Assembly: GCF_031457955.1 (NCBI RefSeq)
Contig: NZ_JAVDXN010000003.1
Coordinates: 186,001-250,000 of the forward strand
Direction: 5' to 3'
DNA length: 64,000 bases
Source: Mixta sp031457955
Lineage (GTDB): Bacteria > Pseudomonadota > Gammaproteobacteria > Enterobacterales > Enterobacteriaceae
Both the position numbers and the translations under genes were made by a program. The notes under the pieces were generated by a model, which was not told where the DNA came from, did no database searches, and was given only the letters and a program-made list of their open reading frames with translations. Shown in pieces: positions 17,396-26,631 of the stretch (positions within the stretch are counted from its first letter, which is position 1; each line of letters begins with the position of its first letter).

Positions 17396-18697
17396 TCAGG
17401 CATTCACCCGCTGCAAAATCGCGTTACGCCGTTCGGCCCAGCCCAGCCACAGCCCGGTCAGCATGCCGATCAGCGCCAGCGCCAGCACATACCAGGCGGG
17501 CGCCAGCGGTGAAAAGCGCATTAACAGCGTGACGCAGATTGGCGTCAGTCCGCCAAAAATGGCGTAGGCGACGTTGTAGGAGAAAGAGATGCCGGTAAAG
17601 CGGATCGCCGCCGGAAAAGCGCGTACCATCACAAACGGCACGACGCCGACCACGCCGACGCAAAGCCCCGCCAGGGCATAGGTAATAAACAGCGCGCTGA
17701 CCGAACCGGCAGCCTGGGTAAAGAAAACCCAGCTGCAAACGGCCAGCAACACGCAGCCAACGGTTAAAACCTTCGCCGCGCCCAGGCGATCCGCCAGCAG
17801 TCCGACAATAATACAGCCCGCCAGCAGCATCACAGTCGCCACGCTATTGGCCTGCAACGTGAGCGCAGCCGGAAGCGCATACTGTTTTTGCAGCAGCGTC
17901 GGCGCCATCAGGATCACCACCACGATGCAGGCGGAGAGCAGCCAGGTCAGCAGCATAGAAACCATTACCGCGCGCTTGTGGTTTTGCAGCACGTTACGCA
18001 GCGGCAAGCCCTCTGCCAATGTTTTGCGTGCCTGCATCTGCTGGAAAACAGGCGTTTCATGCAGCCAGCGCCGCAGATACATCGCCAGCAGGCCGAACGC
18101 GCCGCCCAGGAAGAAAGGAATGCGCCAGCCGCCTGCGGCGATCGCCGCGGGCGCAAGCAGACTGTTGATCAGCGTCGCCACCAGCGAACCCAGCAGGATA
18201 CCGGCGGTCAGGCCCGCGGTTAAGGTGCCGCAGGCGAAGCCCACGCGTTTTTCCGGCACATGCTCCGCGACAAATACCCAGGCGCCCGGTACTTCGCCGC
18301 CAATCGCCGCGCCCTGCAAAATACGTAACAGCAGCAACAGCAGCGGCGCGGTCAGGCCAATAGCGTGGTAGTCGGGTAACGCGCCCATCGCCAGCGTCGG
18401 CAAAGCCATCAGCAGAATGCTCAGACTAAACATTTTTTTACGGCCGACCCGATCGCCGAAATGCGCCATCACAATGCCGCCCAGCGGACGCGCCAGATAA
18501 CCGGCGGCAAAAATGGCAAACGTTTGTAGCTGGCGCAGCCAGTCGGGAATATCAGGCGGGAAAAAGAGCTCGCCGATGACCGCAGCGAAAAAAACAAAAA
18601 TAATAAAATCGTAGAATTCGAGCGCGCCGCCGAGCGCCGCCAGCGACAGCGTCTTGTAATCCTGCCGATTGAGTCGGCGAGCCTGTGGTTGATCCAT
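17396..18697 (-). CDS. MFS transporter, metabolite:H+ symporter (MHS) type
   Basis: A 433-residue, twelve-segment permease of the MHS branch of the major facilitator superfamily. The signature between segments 2 and 3 is visible (GDRVGRKKMF), as is the N-terminal motif LGGALEFYDFIIFVFFAAVIG shared with ProP, KgtP and ShiA relatives. The substrate cannot be read from sequence; organic acids or osmolytes are typical for the group. It sits between dnaK and mog, where E. coli has satP, yaaW and yaaI. A weak GGAAG precedes the ATG by 12 nt. Confidence 0.85.
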   Translation of the reverse strand: MDQPQARRLNRQDYKTLSLAALGGALEFYDFIIFVFFAAVIGELFFPPDIPDWLRQLQTFAIFAAGYLARPLGGIVMAHFGDRVGRKKMFSLSILLMALPTLAMGALPDYHAIGLTAPLLLLLLRILQGAAIGGEVPGAWVFVAEHVPEKRVGFACGTLTAGLTAGILLGSLVATLINSLLAPAAIAAGGWRIPFFLGGAFGLLAMYLRRWLHETPVFQQMQARKTLAEGLPLRNVLQNHKRAVMVSMLLTWLLSACIVVVILMAPTLLQKQYALPAALTLQANSVATVMLLAGCIIVGLLADRLGAAKVLTVGCVLLAVCSWVFFTQAAGSVSALFITYALAGLCVGVVGVVPFVMVRAFPAAIRFTGISFSYNVAYAIFGGLTPICVTLLMRFSPLAPAWYVLALALIGMLTGLWLGWAERRNAILQRVNA

Positions 18698-18822
18698 TTT
18701 GTTTGCGCTTCCGGAGGGTGAAAAAAGTTATTCACGTGATGCTGTAAAATTCACGTTACTATAGCGTCAACTTTTCTCGCCATACCAGCGGCGCTGGATT
18801 TTATGCCTGAAAAAGACGATTT

Positions 18823-19410
18823 TCAGGCGTTTGTATCACGCCGTGCGCTTTTTGGCCGAAATGCTGCTACCACTTCTGTATGCGTTTCAACGTAGGGGCC
18901 TTCCAGCAGTTGAATACAATAGGGTACGCTGGCGAAAATACCCGCAACGCTGACCTTACCGTTTTCATCTTTTAGCCCTTCCAGCGTCTCTTTAATCGAT
19001 TTCGGCTGGCCCGGCAGATTAAGGATCAAGGATTGCTTGCGAATAACGCCGACCTGACGCGACAGGATCGCCGTTGGTACGAATTGCAGGCTGATTTGAC
19101 GCATCTGCTCGCCAAAACCTGGCATCACGCGATCGGCCACCGCCAGCGTGGCGTCCGGGGTGACGTCGCGCCGGGCCGGGCCGGTGCCGCCGGTGGTTAA
19201 CACCAGATGGCAAAAACGCTCATCGACCAGTTCACAAAGCGTCTCTTCAATCAGCGCCTGCTCGTCCGGCACCAGCCGCGTTTCAATAATAAAAGGGGTA
19301 GCCAGCGCGGAGGAAAGCCAGGCTTCCAGCGCCGGAATGCCCTGATCCTGATAAATGCCGTTGGCGGCACGATCTGAAACTGAAATGAGTCCAATGCGTA
19401 ACGTATTCAT
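18823..19410 (-). CDS. mog: Molybdopterin adenylyltransferase
   Basis: Mog adenylates molybdopterin before molybdate insertion by MoeA. The 195-residue protein matches the E. coli length when started at MNTLRIGLISVSDRA. Another ATG lies four codons upstream (19422), and neither has a strong Shine-Dalgarno, so the start is uncertain by 12 bp. Family motifs include LVLTTGGTGPARRDVTPDAT and LPGQPKSIKETL. It is next to talB, as in E. coli. Confidence 0.95.
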   Translation of the reverse strand: MNTLRIGLISVSDRAANGIYQDQGIPALEAWLSSALATPFIIETRLVPDEQALIEETLCELVDERFCHLVLTTGGTGPARRDVTPDATLAVADRVMPGFGEQMRQISLQFVPTAILSRQVGVIRKQSLILNLPGQPKSIKETLEGLKDENGKVSVAGIFASVPYCIQLLEGPYVETHTEVVAAFRPKSARRDTNA

Positions 19411-19507
19411 AGTGATATTCATAGCAGAGACTGTCGCAACGCGAGCAGTTGAGGTTTGGGATGAGCGGCAAGAATACTACAGGGCGGGAAAAGATGCCTA
19501 ACGTGAG

Positions 19508-19537
19508 CTGCCGCAGCCCAATTTTCGGCTGCGGCAG
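19508..19537 (-). terminator. Stem-loop after talB, probable terminator
   Basis: CTGCCGCAGCC and GGCTGCGGCAG form a perfect 11-bp stem with an 8-nt loop, 9 bp beyond the talB stop. No U-tract follows on the minus strand, so it may be a weak terminator or a 3'-end stabilising hairpin. Confidence 0.5.
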
Positions 19538-19545
19538 TGGGGCGA

Positions 19546-20499
19546 TTACAGCAGTTCGGCAATCATTTTTTCCAGCTTGCCCTGGTCAACCGCAAAGTTA
19601 CGGATGCCCTGCGCCAGCTTATCTACCGCCATCGGATCCTGGTTATGCTGCCAGAGGAATTCCGCTTCGGTCATTTTAGCCGGACGCGCTTTGACTTCAC
19701 CGCTGAAGGAGAGCTTACGCTCAACCGCGCCTTCGCTTTCCGCCAGCTCTTTCAGCAGCGACGGGGAGATGGTCAGACGGTCGCAGCCTGCCAGTTCCAG
19801 AATCTCGCCCAGGTTACGGAAGCTGGCGCCCATCACCACGGTTTCGTAACCGTGCTGCTTGTAGTACTCATAGATTTCGCTAACGGAAACCACGCCCGGA
19901 TCTTCGTGCGGCGCGTACTCCTTCTTATCGGTATTGGCTTTGTACCAGTCGAGGATACGGCCAACAAACGGAGAAATCAGGTAAACGCCCGCTTCCGCAC
20001 AGGCACGCGCCTGGGCAAAGGAGAACAGCAGCGTCAGGTTACAGTTGATGCCCTCTTTTTCCAGCTGTTCCGCCGCGCGGATGCCCTGCCAGGTGGAAGC
20101 GAGTTTGATCAGGATACGATCGTTGCTGATACCGGCATCGTTATACAGCTTAATCAGGCTGCGCGCTTTCGCGATGCTGGCTTCGGTATCGTAAGAGAGG
20201 CGTGCGTCTACTTCGGTAGAGATGCGGCCTGGGATCAGCTGCAGAATTTCCAGACCGATATTGACCGCCAGCTTGTCAGAAGCGTACTGGATTTGTTCTT
20301 CTTTATTGCTGCTCTGCTGACGCGCCCAAACGATAGCTTCATCGATCAGTTTGCGATATTCAGGGATCTGCGCGGCGTTCAGAATCAGAGAAGGGTTAGT
20401 GGTAGCGTCCTGCGGCTGGTACAGCTTCATCGCGGCGATATCACCGGTATCAGCAACCACGGTAGTCAGCTGACGTAAAGAAGTAAGTTTGTCCGTCAT
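19546..20499 (-). CDS. talB: Transaldolase B
   Basis: Transaldolase moves a dihydroxyacetone unit between sugar phosphates in the pentose phosphate pathway. The protein has 317 residues, the E. coli length. The Schiff-base lysine is K132 (RILIKLASTWQG) and the N-terminal signature is DATTNPSLILNAAQ. The frame is open 20 codons upstream, but the ATG at 20499 begins MTDKLTSLRQLTTVVADTGD, the known N-terminus. Confidence 0.97.
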   Translation of the reverse strand: MTDKLTSLRQLTTVVADTGDIAAMKLYQPQDATTNPSLILNAAQIPEYRKLIDEAIVWARQQSSNKEEQIQYASDKLAVNIGLEILQLIPGRISTEVDARLSYDTEASIAKARSLIKLYNDAGISNDRILIKLASTWQGIRAAEQLEKEGINCNLTLLFSFAQARACAEAGVYLISPFVGRILDWYKANTDKKEYAPHEDPGVVSVSEIYEYYKQHGYETVVMGASFRNLGEILELAGCDRLTISPSLLKELAESEGAVERKLSFSGEVKARPAKMTEAEFLWQHNQDPMAVDKLAQGIRNFAVDQGKLEKMIAELL

Positions 20500-20707
20500 G
20501 ATGGGTTCTCTTGATAGGTAACTTTCAGGGGTAAAATCTGTTGCGATAATATCATGCACGCTCTGACACGCAATGCGCTGATGGTGCGAATCAGCAGAGG
20601 CCAGGCCAATAGTAATGATTTGCCTGAGCCGTGCTTTTTTTTGCTAAAATCGGCGGCCAGAAGCAAAAAAAGATGAAAAACCTGCGGGTTACGCTAAGGA
20701 AATATCG

Positions 20708-21484
20708 ATGTTAATGGTTATCTCGCCAGCCAAAACGCTGGATTACACCACGCCGCTGGCGACGACTCGCTATACGCAACCCGCACTGTTGGAAAAATCA
20801 CAACAGCTGATTAACGTGGCGCGCGATCTCTCGCCCGCGCAAATCGCTTCGTTGATGAGCATTAGCGATAAGCTGGCGCTGCTGAACGCCCAGCGCTTTA
20901 ACGACTGGCAGCCCGATTTTACGCCGGACAACGCGCGTCAGGCGATCCTGGCGTTTAAGGGTGATGTTTACACCGGTCTGCAGGCGGAAACCTTCAGCGA
21001 AGCGGATTTCGATTTTGCTCAGCAGCATTTACGGATGCTTTCTGGCCTGTATGGCCTGTTACGGCCGCTGGATCTCATGCAGCCTTACCGTCTGGAAATG
21101 GGCACCCGGCTCGCTAATCCGGCGGGCAAAGATCTCTACAGTTTCTGGGGCGAAACCCTTACCGAGGCGTTAAATCAGGCGCTGGCGGCGCAGGGCGACG
21201 ACCTGCTGATTAATCTGGCGTCGGATGAGTACTTCAAAGCGGTACAGCCGAAAAAGCTGAACGGGCGCCTGATCAAGCCGGTCTTCCTGGATGAGAAAAA
21301 CGGCAAATTCAAAATCATCAGCTTCTATGCCAAAAAGGCGCGCGGCCTGATGTGCCGCTATATCATTGAAAACCGTTTGCAGGAGGCGGAGCAGCTAAAG
21401 CAGTTTAACCTCGACGGCTATTTCTTTGATGAAGCAAGCAGCCGCGGCAGCGAACTGGTGTTTAAACGCCACGAACAGGCCTGA
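20708..21484 (+). CDS. yaaA: Peroxide stress protein YaaA
   Basis: A DUF328 protein of 258 residues, the E. coli length, from MLMVISPAKTLDY through GLYGLLRPLDLMQPYRLEMG to FYAKKARGLMCRYIIENRL. In E. coli it is OxyR-induced and lowers free iron and oxidative DNA damage during peroxide stress; the family is also reported to bind DNA. It is divergent from talB and convergent with thrC, sharing a large terminator hairpin with it. Confidence 0.95.
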   Translation: MLMVISPAKTLDYTTPLATTRYTQPALLEKSQQLINVARDLSPAQIASLMSISDKLALLNAQRFNDWQPDFTPDNARQAILAFKGDVYTGLQAETFSEADFDFAQQHLRMLSGLYGLLRPLDLMQPYRLEMGTRLANPAGKDLYSFWGETLTEALNQALAAQGDDLLINLASDEYFKAVQPKKLNGRLIKPVFLDEKNGKFKIISFYAKKARGLMCRYIIENRLQEAEQLKQFNLDGYFFDEASSRGSELVFKRHEQA

Positions 21485-21493
21485 TTTACAGGC

Positions 21494-21580
21494 GATAAAA
21501 AGCCGCCTGGCGGCGAAGCGTATCCCATCAACGCGTTCAGACTGGGATTGGCCTCTTCGCTGCCAGGCGGCTTTTTTATC
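21494..21580. terminator. Bidirectional terminator between yaaA and thrC
   Basis: GATAAAAAGCCGCCTGGC near 21494 pairs with GCCAGGCGGCTTTTTTATC near 21562-21580. An inner ATCCCA/TGGGAT pair extends the structure. A/T runs on both outer flanks let it work in both directions for the convergent yaaA and thrABC units. Confidence 0.88.
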
Positions 21581-21589
21581 GCTCAACGG

Positions 21590-22876
21590 TTAAAACTGGG
21601 TCAGGAATACCCGCAGCTCAGCGAAGTCCGGCTTCATCTGATGCGACAGCAAAGGCAAGTCGGCGCGTTCCGCCAGCTCGTCCGGCAGCGGCAGCGTCTG
21701 TTGCAGAATCTCTTCCACGCTCTCTTTGAATTTTGCCGGATGCGCGGTGCCGAGGAACAGGCCAAACTCGCCCGGCTGCAGCTGATCGCGCAGCATACGG
21801 TAAGCGATAGCGGCATGCGGCTCAGAGATATAGCCCAGCTGCGCCAGCTCGCGCATCGTGCTGCGGGTAGTTTCATCATCCACTGCGCCAAAGCCCAGCT
21901 CGTTTAAACGCCAGGTTTTACGACGGAACAGTTCTTCTACGCGCGGCCAGTTATTCGGCTGGCTGACATCCATCGCATTGGAGAGCGTGGCGACAGTCGC
22001 GTTCGGCTGCCAGGCGCCGTTAGAGAGAAAACGCGGCACGGTATCGTTCTGGTTAGTGGCGGCGATAAAGCGTTTTACCGGCAGCCCCAACGATTTCGCC
22101 AGCAGGCCTGCCGTCAGGTCACCGAAGTTACCGCTGGGCACCGAGATCACCAGCTGGTTGCGTTTTTCCTGCGGCAGCTGCGCCACCGCCTCGAAGTAAT
22201 AACAGATCTGCGCCAGCAGGCGGCTGATATTGATCGAGTTCGCCGAGTTAAGGCCAATGGCTTTTTTCAGCGCTTCATCATCAAACGCCTGTTTCACCAG
22301 CGACTGGCAGGCATCGAAATCGCCATCAATGGCGATGGTGTGGATATTGCCGCCCAGCGTACAGAACAGCTTTTCCTGCAACGGGCTGATTTTGCCCTGC
22401 GGATAGAGGATAACCACGCGCACATTTTCCATGCCGTAAAAGGCATGAGCCACCGCCGCGCCGGTATCGCCAGAGGTGGCGGTAAGGATGGTGATCTCTT
22501 CGTCCGCGCCGCTGATATAAGCGAGCATCTGCGCCATAAAGCGACCGCCGAAGTCTTTAAAGGCTAACGTCGGGCCATGAAACAGTTCCAGGCAGGCGAT
22601 ATCTTCCGTGACCGGCGCGACCGGCGCAGGAAAGGCGAAGGCCGCCTTCACGCGTTCCGCCAGCTGATGCGGTTCGATCTCATCGCCAATATAGGCAGAG
22701 AGAATTTTGCTGCTGCGGGTGACGAAATCCATCTCCAGCATGGCATCAATATCGGTCAGCTCAAATTCGGGCAGTTCCAGGGGGAAAAACAGCCCCTGCT
22801 GCGAACCCAGCCCCTGCTTTACCGCCTGTGCAAAGCTGACCTGTTCGTTGTGATCCTTAAGATTGTAGAGTTTCAT
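21590..22876 (-). CDS. thrC: Threonine synthase
   Basis: A PLP enzyme that converts O-phosphohomoserine to threonine. The protein has 428 residues, the E. coli length. The PLP lysine is K107 in GPTLAFKDFGGRFM, and the phosphate loop includes TATSGDTGAAVAHAF. It is the third structural gene of the thr operon and starts 3 bp after the thrB stop. Confidence 0.98.
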   Translation of the reverse strand: MKLYNLKDHNEQVSFAQAVKQGLGSQQGLFFPLELPEFELTDIDAMLEMDFVTRSSKILSAYIGDEIEPHQLAERVKAAFAFPAPVAPVTEDIACLELFHGPTLAFKDFGGRFMAQMLAYISGADEEITILTATSGDTGAAVAHAFYGMENVRVVILYPQGKISPLQEKLFCTLGGNIHTIAIDGDFDACQSLVKQAFDDEALKKAIGLNSANSINISRLLAQICYYFEAVAQLPQEKRNQLVISVPSGNFGDLTAGLLAKSLGLPVKRFIAATNQNDTVPRFLSNGAWQPNATVATLSNAMDVSQPNNWPRVEELFRRKTWRLNELGFGAVDDETTRSTMRELAQLGYISEPHAAIAYRMLRDQLQPGEFGLFLGTAHPAKFKESVEEILQQTLPLPDELAERADLPLLSHQMKPDFAELRVFLTQF

Positions 22877-22879
22877 GCG

Positions 22880-23809
22880 TTATCCCAGTTTTCGTGCGCC
22901 CGCCGTGTCGGCACGGCAAATATGGACGAAGCCTTCATCATTTTGCAGATAGTTTTGCTGCAGCCAGTCCGCCATGCGCTGCGCCGTTTCCTGGTTATCA
23001 CAAACGGCAAACAGCGTCGGGCCAGAGCCGGAAATCCCGCAGGCCAGCGCGCCGATATCCTGCGCGGCCTGACGCGCCGCGGCAAAGCCGGGCAGCAGTT
23101 TCGTACGGTAAGGTTCGGCGATAACATCGCGCATCAGCTTCGCCGCCAGCTGCGGCTGAGCGGTATGACAGGCGTGAATAAAGCCCGCCAAATAACGCCC
23201 GTGCTTAATGCAATCCTCTTTACGGTACTGCGCTGGCAAAATCGCCCGCGCTTCGGCGGTAGAAACCTTAATGCCCGGATAGGCCATGACCCACAGCCAC
23301 TCATCAAAGCAGGGCACCGCCTGACTGATAATGCCGTTCTCTTCCAGCATCAGCTGCAGGCCGCCCAGAAAACAGGGCGCGACATTATCGTAATGCACGC
23401 TGCCGGAGATGCGCCCTTCCAGCTCGCCCATCAGGGCCAGCAGCTGCGTATCATCCAGCGGCCTGCCGCAGAATTCATTCATCGCCATCAGCCCCGCTAC
23501 CACGGAACAGGCGCTGGAGCCCAGACCGGAGCCGATCGGCATGTTTTTTTCCAGCGTCATGCGCACCGGCACGGTTTTCCCGATTGCTTCGCAAAAGCGT
23601 TGCCAGCATTGATAAACAATATTCTCCTGCGGATCGGCGGGCAGTTTGCTGACAAAGCGTCCCTGATTAACCAGACTGAAACTGTCAGCTGCCTCAACGG
23701 TAACGCAGTCGCCCAATAGCGAACCGTCCACCGGCGTTACCGCCGCGCCCAGCACGTCAAAGCCAACGCTGACGTTGCCAATTGAGGCTGGCGCATAAAT
23801 TTTTACCAT
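22880..23809 (-). CDS. thrB: Homoserine kinase
   Basis: A GHMP-family kinase that phosphorylates homoserine. The ATP loop PIGSGLGSSACSV and the C-terminal glycine motif GISGSGPTLFAV are visible. The chosen ATG (23809) begins MVKIYAPASIGNVSVGFDVLG, as in E. coli, for 309 residues. A frame seven codons longer would overlap thrA and has no support. It starts 2 bp after the thrA stop. Confidence 0.98.
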   Translation of the reverse strand: MVKIYAPASIGNVSVGFDVLGAAVTPVDGSLLGDCVTVEAADSFSLVNQGRFVSKLPADPQENIVYQCWQRFCEAIGKTVPVRMTLEKNMPIGSGLGSSACSVVAGLMAMNEFCGRPLDDTQLLALMGELEGRISGSVHYDNVAPCFLGGLQLMLEENGIISQAVPCFDEWLWVMAYPGIKVSTAEARAILPAQYRKEDCIKHGRYLAGFIHACHTAQPQLAAKLMRDVIAEPYRTKLLPGFAAARQAAQDIGALACGISGSGPTLFAVCDNQETAQRMADWLQQNYLQNDEGFVHICRADTAGARKLG

Positions 23810-23811
23810 GT

Positions 23812-26274
23812 TTAAACTCCTAACTTCCATGACAGGGTGCGCAACAAATCAGCAAAGACGCCAGCGGCGGTAACATCATTACCGGCACCGTAACCGCGCA
23901 GCACCAGCGGAATCGGCTGGTAGTAACGGCTGTAGAACGCCAGCGCATTTTCACCGTTTTTCACTTTATACAGCGGATCGTTGCCGTCTACCGCGTCGAT
24001 CTTCACGCGGCAGCGCCCGCCCTCTTCAATCGCGCCGACAAAGCGCAGCACCTTGCCCGCCTCACGCGCCAGGGCAACCCGCTCGGCAAATGCCTTATCC
24101 AGCTCCGGCAGCCGCTGCATAAAGTTTTCAACGTCGGCAATCGCCGTAAATTCCTCAGGCAGCACCGCCTCAATCTCAATGTCGCTTAGCTCCAGCTGAT
24201 AGCCCGCCTCACGCGCCAGGATCAGCAGCTTACGCGCCACATCCATACCGGAAAGATCGTCGCGCGGATCCGGCTCGGTAAAGCCCATTTCACGCGCCAG
24301 CCTGGTGGCTTCGGAAAGCGACATCCCCTCATCCAGCTTGCCGAAAATAAAGGAGAGCGACCCGGAAAGAATGCCGGAGAAGCTGATGAGCTCATCGCCC
24401 GCGTTCAGCAGGTTTTGCAGGTTTTCAATCACCGGCAGGCCAGCGCCGACGTTGGTATCGTAAAGGAATTTGCGGCGCGATTTGGCCGCCGCCGCGCGCA
24501 GCTGCTGATAGTAGTTCCAGGAAGAGGTGTTGGCCTTTTTGTTTGGCGTCACCACATGGAAGCCGTCCGCGAGGAAGTCAGCATACTGATCGGCAACCGC
24601 CTGGCTTGAGGTACAGTCAACAATCACCGGATTCAGCAGATGATACTCTTTGACCAGGCGCAGCAGGCGATCCAGCTTAAACGGCTCGCTGGCCTCAGCC
24701 AGCGCGCTTTTCCAGTTGCTGAGATCGATGCCGTGCACATTGGTTAACAACGCTTTGGAGTTAGCGATGCCGCAAACGCGCAGGTCGATGTGTTTGTTCT
24801 TCAGCCAGGTCTGCTGGCGATGTAGCTGCTCCAGCAGCGCGCTGCCGACGCCGCCGACGCCCACCACAAACACTTCAATCACCTGATCGGTGTTGAACAG
24901 CATCTGATGAACCACGCGCACCGCGGTAGTCACTTCATCATTATTCACCACCACGGAGATGGAGCGCTCTGACGAGCCCTGAGCAATCGCCACGATATTG
25001 ATATTGGCCCGCGCCAGCGCGGCGAAAAATTTTGCTGAAATGCCGCGCTGGGTACGCATCTTATCGCCTACCACCGAGACAATCGCCAGCTGCTCCATCA
25101 CATCCAGCGGCTCCAACAGGCCATCTTTTAATTCCAGATAGAACTCATCTTGCAGCACCCGGCGGGCGCGTGCCTGCTCGTTCTGCGGCACGCAGAAGCT
25201 GATGCTGTATTCGGAAGAGGACTGGGTAATCAGTACCACAGAGATCCCCGCGCGCGACATGGCAGCAAACACGCGCGCCGCCATCCCGACCATGCCTTTC
25301 ATGCCTGGCCCGGAGACGTTAAACATGGCCATATTATTCAGGTTGGTGATGCCCTTCACCGGATTGGCGTCATCATTGGCGTCGCCGCCGATCAAGGTGC
25401 CGGGAGCCTGAGGATTGGCGGTATTTTTAATCAGACAAGGAATCTGGAACTGGGCGATAGGGGCGATGGTGCGTGGATGCAGCACCTTGGCGCCAAAGTA
25501 GGAAAGCTCCATCGCTTCCTGATAAGACATCGATTTCAACAAGCGGGCATCCGGCACCTGACGTGGGTCGCAGGTATACACACCATCGACATCGGTCCAG
25601 ATCTCACAGCAGTCGGCGCGCAGGCAGGCGGCCAGCACCGCCGCAGAATAGTCGGAACCGTTACGCCCCAGCACCACCAGTTCGCCGCGCTCATTTCCGG
25701 CGGTAAAACCGGCCATTAAAATCATGCTGTCGGCGGGAATATGGCTGGCGGCAATACGGCGCGTGGACTCGGCAATATCCACCGTGGACTCAAGGTAATG
25801 ACCATGCGCTAACAGCATGTTGACCGGATCGATAACGCTGACGCGATGGCCGCGCGCCTGCAATAGCGCCTCCATAATGGCGATAGAAAGTTTCTCGCCC
25901 CGGCAGATAATGGCGGCGTTAACGCTGTCCGGGCACTGCCCCAGCAGGTTGATGCCGTGCAGCATCTGCTTCAGCTGAGCAAACTCTTTATCCACCAGCG
26001 CCTGTAGTCGATCCCAGGCAAAGCCTGGCTGGGCCGCCTGCAATCCCTGTAGCAGCGCAGCAAAAATCTGTTCTGCGTCGCTGATATTTGGCAAAGCATC
26101 CTGACCGCTGATGGTTTTTTCGATCATCGCCACCAGATGGTTAGTGATTTTAGCCGGGGCGGAAAGCACGGTTGCAACCTGTCCCTGCTTTGCGTTGCTT
26201 TCAAGTATGTCGGCAACCCGCAGAAAACGTTCTGCATTTGCCACTGATGTCCCGCCGAATTTCAGCACTCGCAT
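23812..26274 (-). CDS. thrA: Bifunctional aspartokinase I / homoserine dehydrogenase I
   Basis: This enzyme does the first and third steps from aspartate to threonine. It has 820 residues, the E. coli length. The N-terminal aspartokinase starts MRVLKFGGTSVANAERFL. Two ACT-type regulatory domains (about 310-460) bind threonine for feedback inhibition. The C-terminal homoserine dehydrogenase has a Rossmann motif (GVGGVGSALLEQL) and catalytic segments (NVGAGLPVIENLQ, TEPDPRDDLSG). It is under the attenuator at 26300-26332. Confidence 0.98.
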   Translation of the reverse strand: MRVLKFGGTSVANAERFLRVADILESNAKQGQVATVLSAPAKITNHLVAMIEKTISGQDALPNISDAEQIFAALLQGLQAAQPGFAWDRLQALVDKEFAQLKQMLHGINLLGQCPDSVNAAIICRGEKLSIAIMEALLQARGHRVSVIDPVNMLLAHGHYLESTVDIAESTRRIAASHIPADSMILMAGFTAGNERGELVVLGRNGSDYSAAVLAACLRADCCEIWTDVDGVYTCDPRQVPDARLLKSMSYQEAMELSYFGAKVLHPRTIAPIAQFQIPCLIKNTANPQAPGTLIGGDANDDANPVKGITNLNNMAMFNVSGPGMKGMVGMAARVFAAMSRAGISVVLITQSSSEYSISFCVPQNEQARARRVLQDEFYLELKDGLLEPLDVMEQLAIVSVVGDKMRTQRGISAKFFAALARANINIVAIAQGSSERSISVVVNNDEVTTAVRVVHQMLFNTDQVIEVFVVGVGGVGSALLEQLHRQQTWLKNKHIDLRVCGIANSKALLTNVHGIDLSNWKSALAEASEPFKLDRLLRLVKEYHLLNPVIVDCTSSQAVADQYADFLADGFHVVTPNKKANTSSWNYYQQLRAAAAKSRRKFLYDTNVGAGLPVIENLQNLLNAGDELISFSGILSGSLSFIFGKLDEGMSLSEATRLAREMGFTEPDPRDDLSGMDVARKLLILAREAGYQLELSDIEIEAVLPEEFTAIADVENFMQRLPELDKAFAERVALAREAGKVLRFVGAIEEGGRCRVKIDAVDGNDPLYKVKNGENALAFYSRYYQPIPLVLRGYGAGNDVTAAGVFADLLRTLSWKLGV

Positions 26275-26299
26275 GGTTAAGCATCTCCTGAATTTAAGC

Positions 26300-26332
26300 C
26301 GAAAAAAAAGCCCGCACTTATCAGGTGCGGGC
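26300..26332 (-). terminator. thr operon attenuator
   Basis: On the minus strand, GCCCGCAC and GTGCGGGC form an 8-9-bp stem with a 7-nt loop and eight T after it. It lies 24 bp after the thrL stop and 26 bp before thrA. A GGTGCGGGC stretch at the end of thrL can pair with the left arm as the antiterminator, which is the classic arrangement. Confidence 0.93.
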
Positions 26333-26355
26333 TTTTTTTCTTTTTCCTGTATGCG

Positions 26356-26424
26356 TCAGCCCGCACCGTTACCTGTGGTAATGGTGGTTGTAATAATGGT
26401 GGTGTTCAGGCTGTTTGTACGCAT
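26356..26424 (-). CDS. thrL: thr operon leader peptide
   Basis: A 22-codon leader, ATG (26424) to TGA (26356), with eight threonine and three isoleucine codons clustered in residues 8-17 and ending TTGNGAG. Stalling at Thr/Ile codons prevents the attenuator from forming. The end matches E. coli ThrL, while the N-terminus (MRTNSLN) differs and adds one residue. It is too short for ordinary gene finders. Confidence 0.95.
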   Translation of the reverse strand: MRTNSLNTTIITTTITTGNGAG

Positions 26425-26465
26425 GTTGATTTTATCTGTCTGTTTCCGTGTTCGTCTGCTTTTCA

Positions 26466-26494
26466 GAAGTAAAGCAATCGCCTGATGAAGTCAA
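26466..26494 (-). promoter_or_regulatory. Putative thr operon promoter
   Basis: TTGACT (26494-26489 on the minus strand), a 17-bp spacer and TACTTC (26471-26466) lie about 42 bp before the leader ATG. E. coli thr also has a TTGACT -35 in this place. The -10 is poor, so the exact assignment is moderate. Confidence 0.5.
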
Positions 26495-26631
26495 TGGATT
26501 TATCGCCGCTGGCAATCTGCCATCACCACAGCGGAAACGCTAAACCTCATCATGTCTGGCGAAATCTGTTACGCCTTCCCCGGCAAGCTGGAATGATTAA
26601 CCAGTTTCACGCCTGTAAGCCAAATTTTTCG

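Noticed and set aside
22577..23719. 380-codon open frame antisense to thrB/thrC
   Set aside because: Spans two conserved genes on the other strand, and the product lacks recognisable features.
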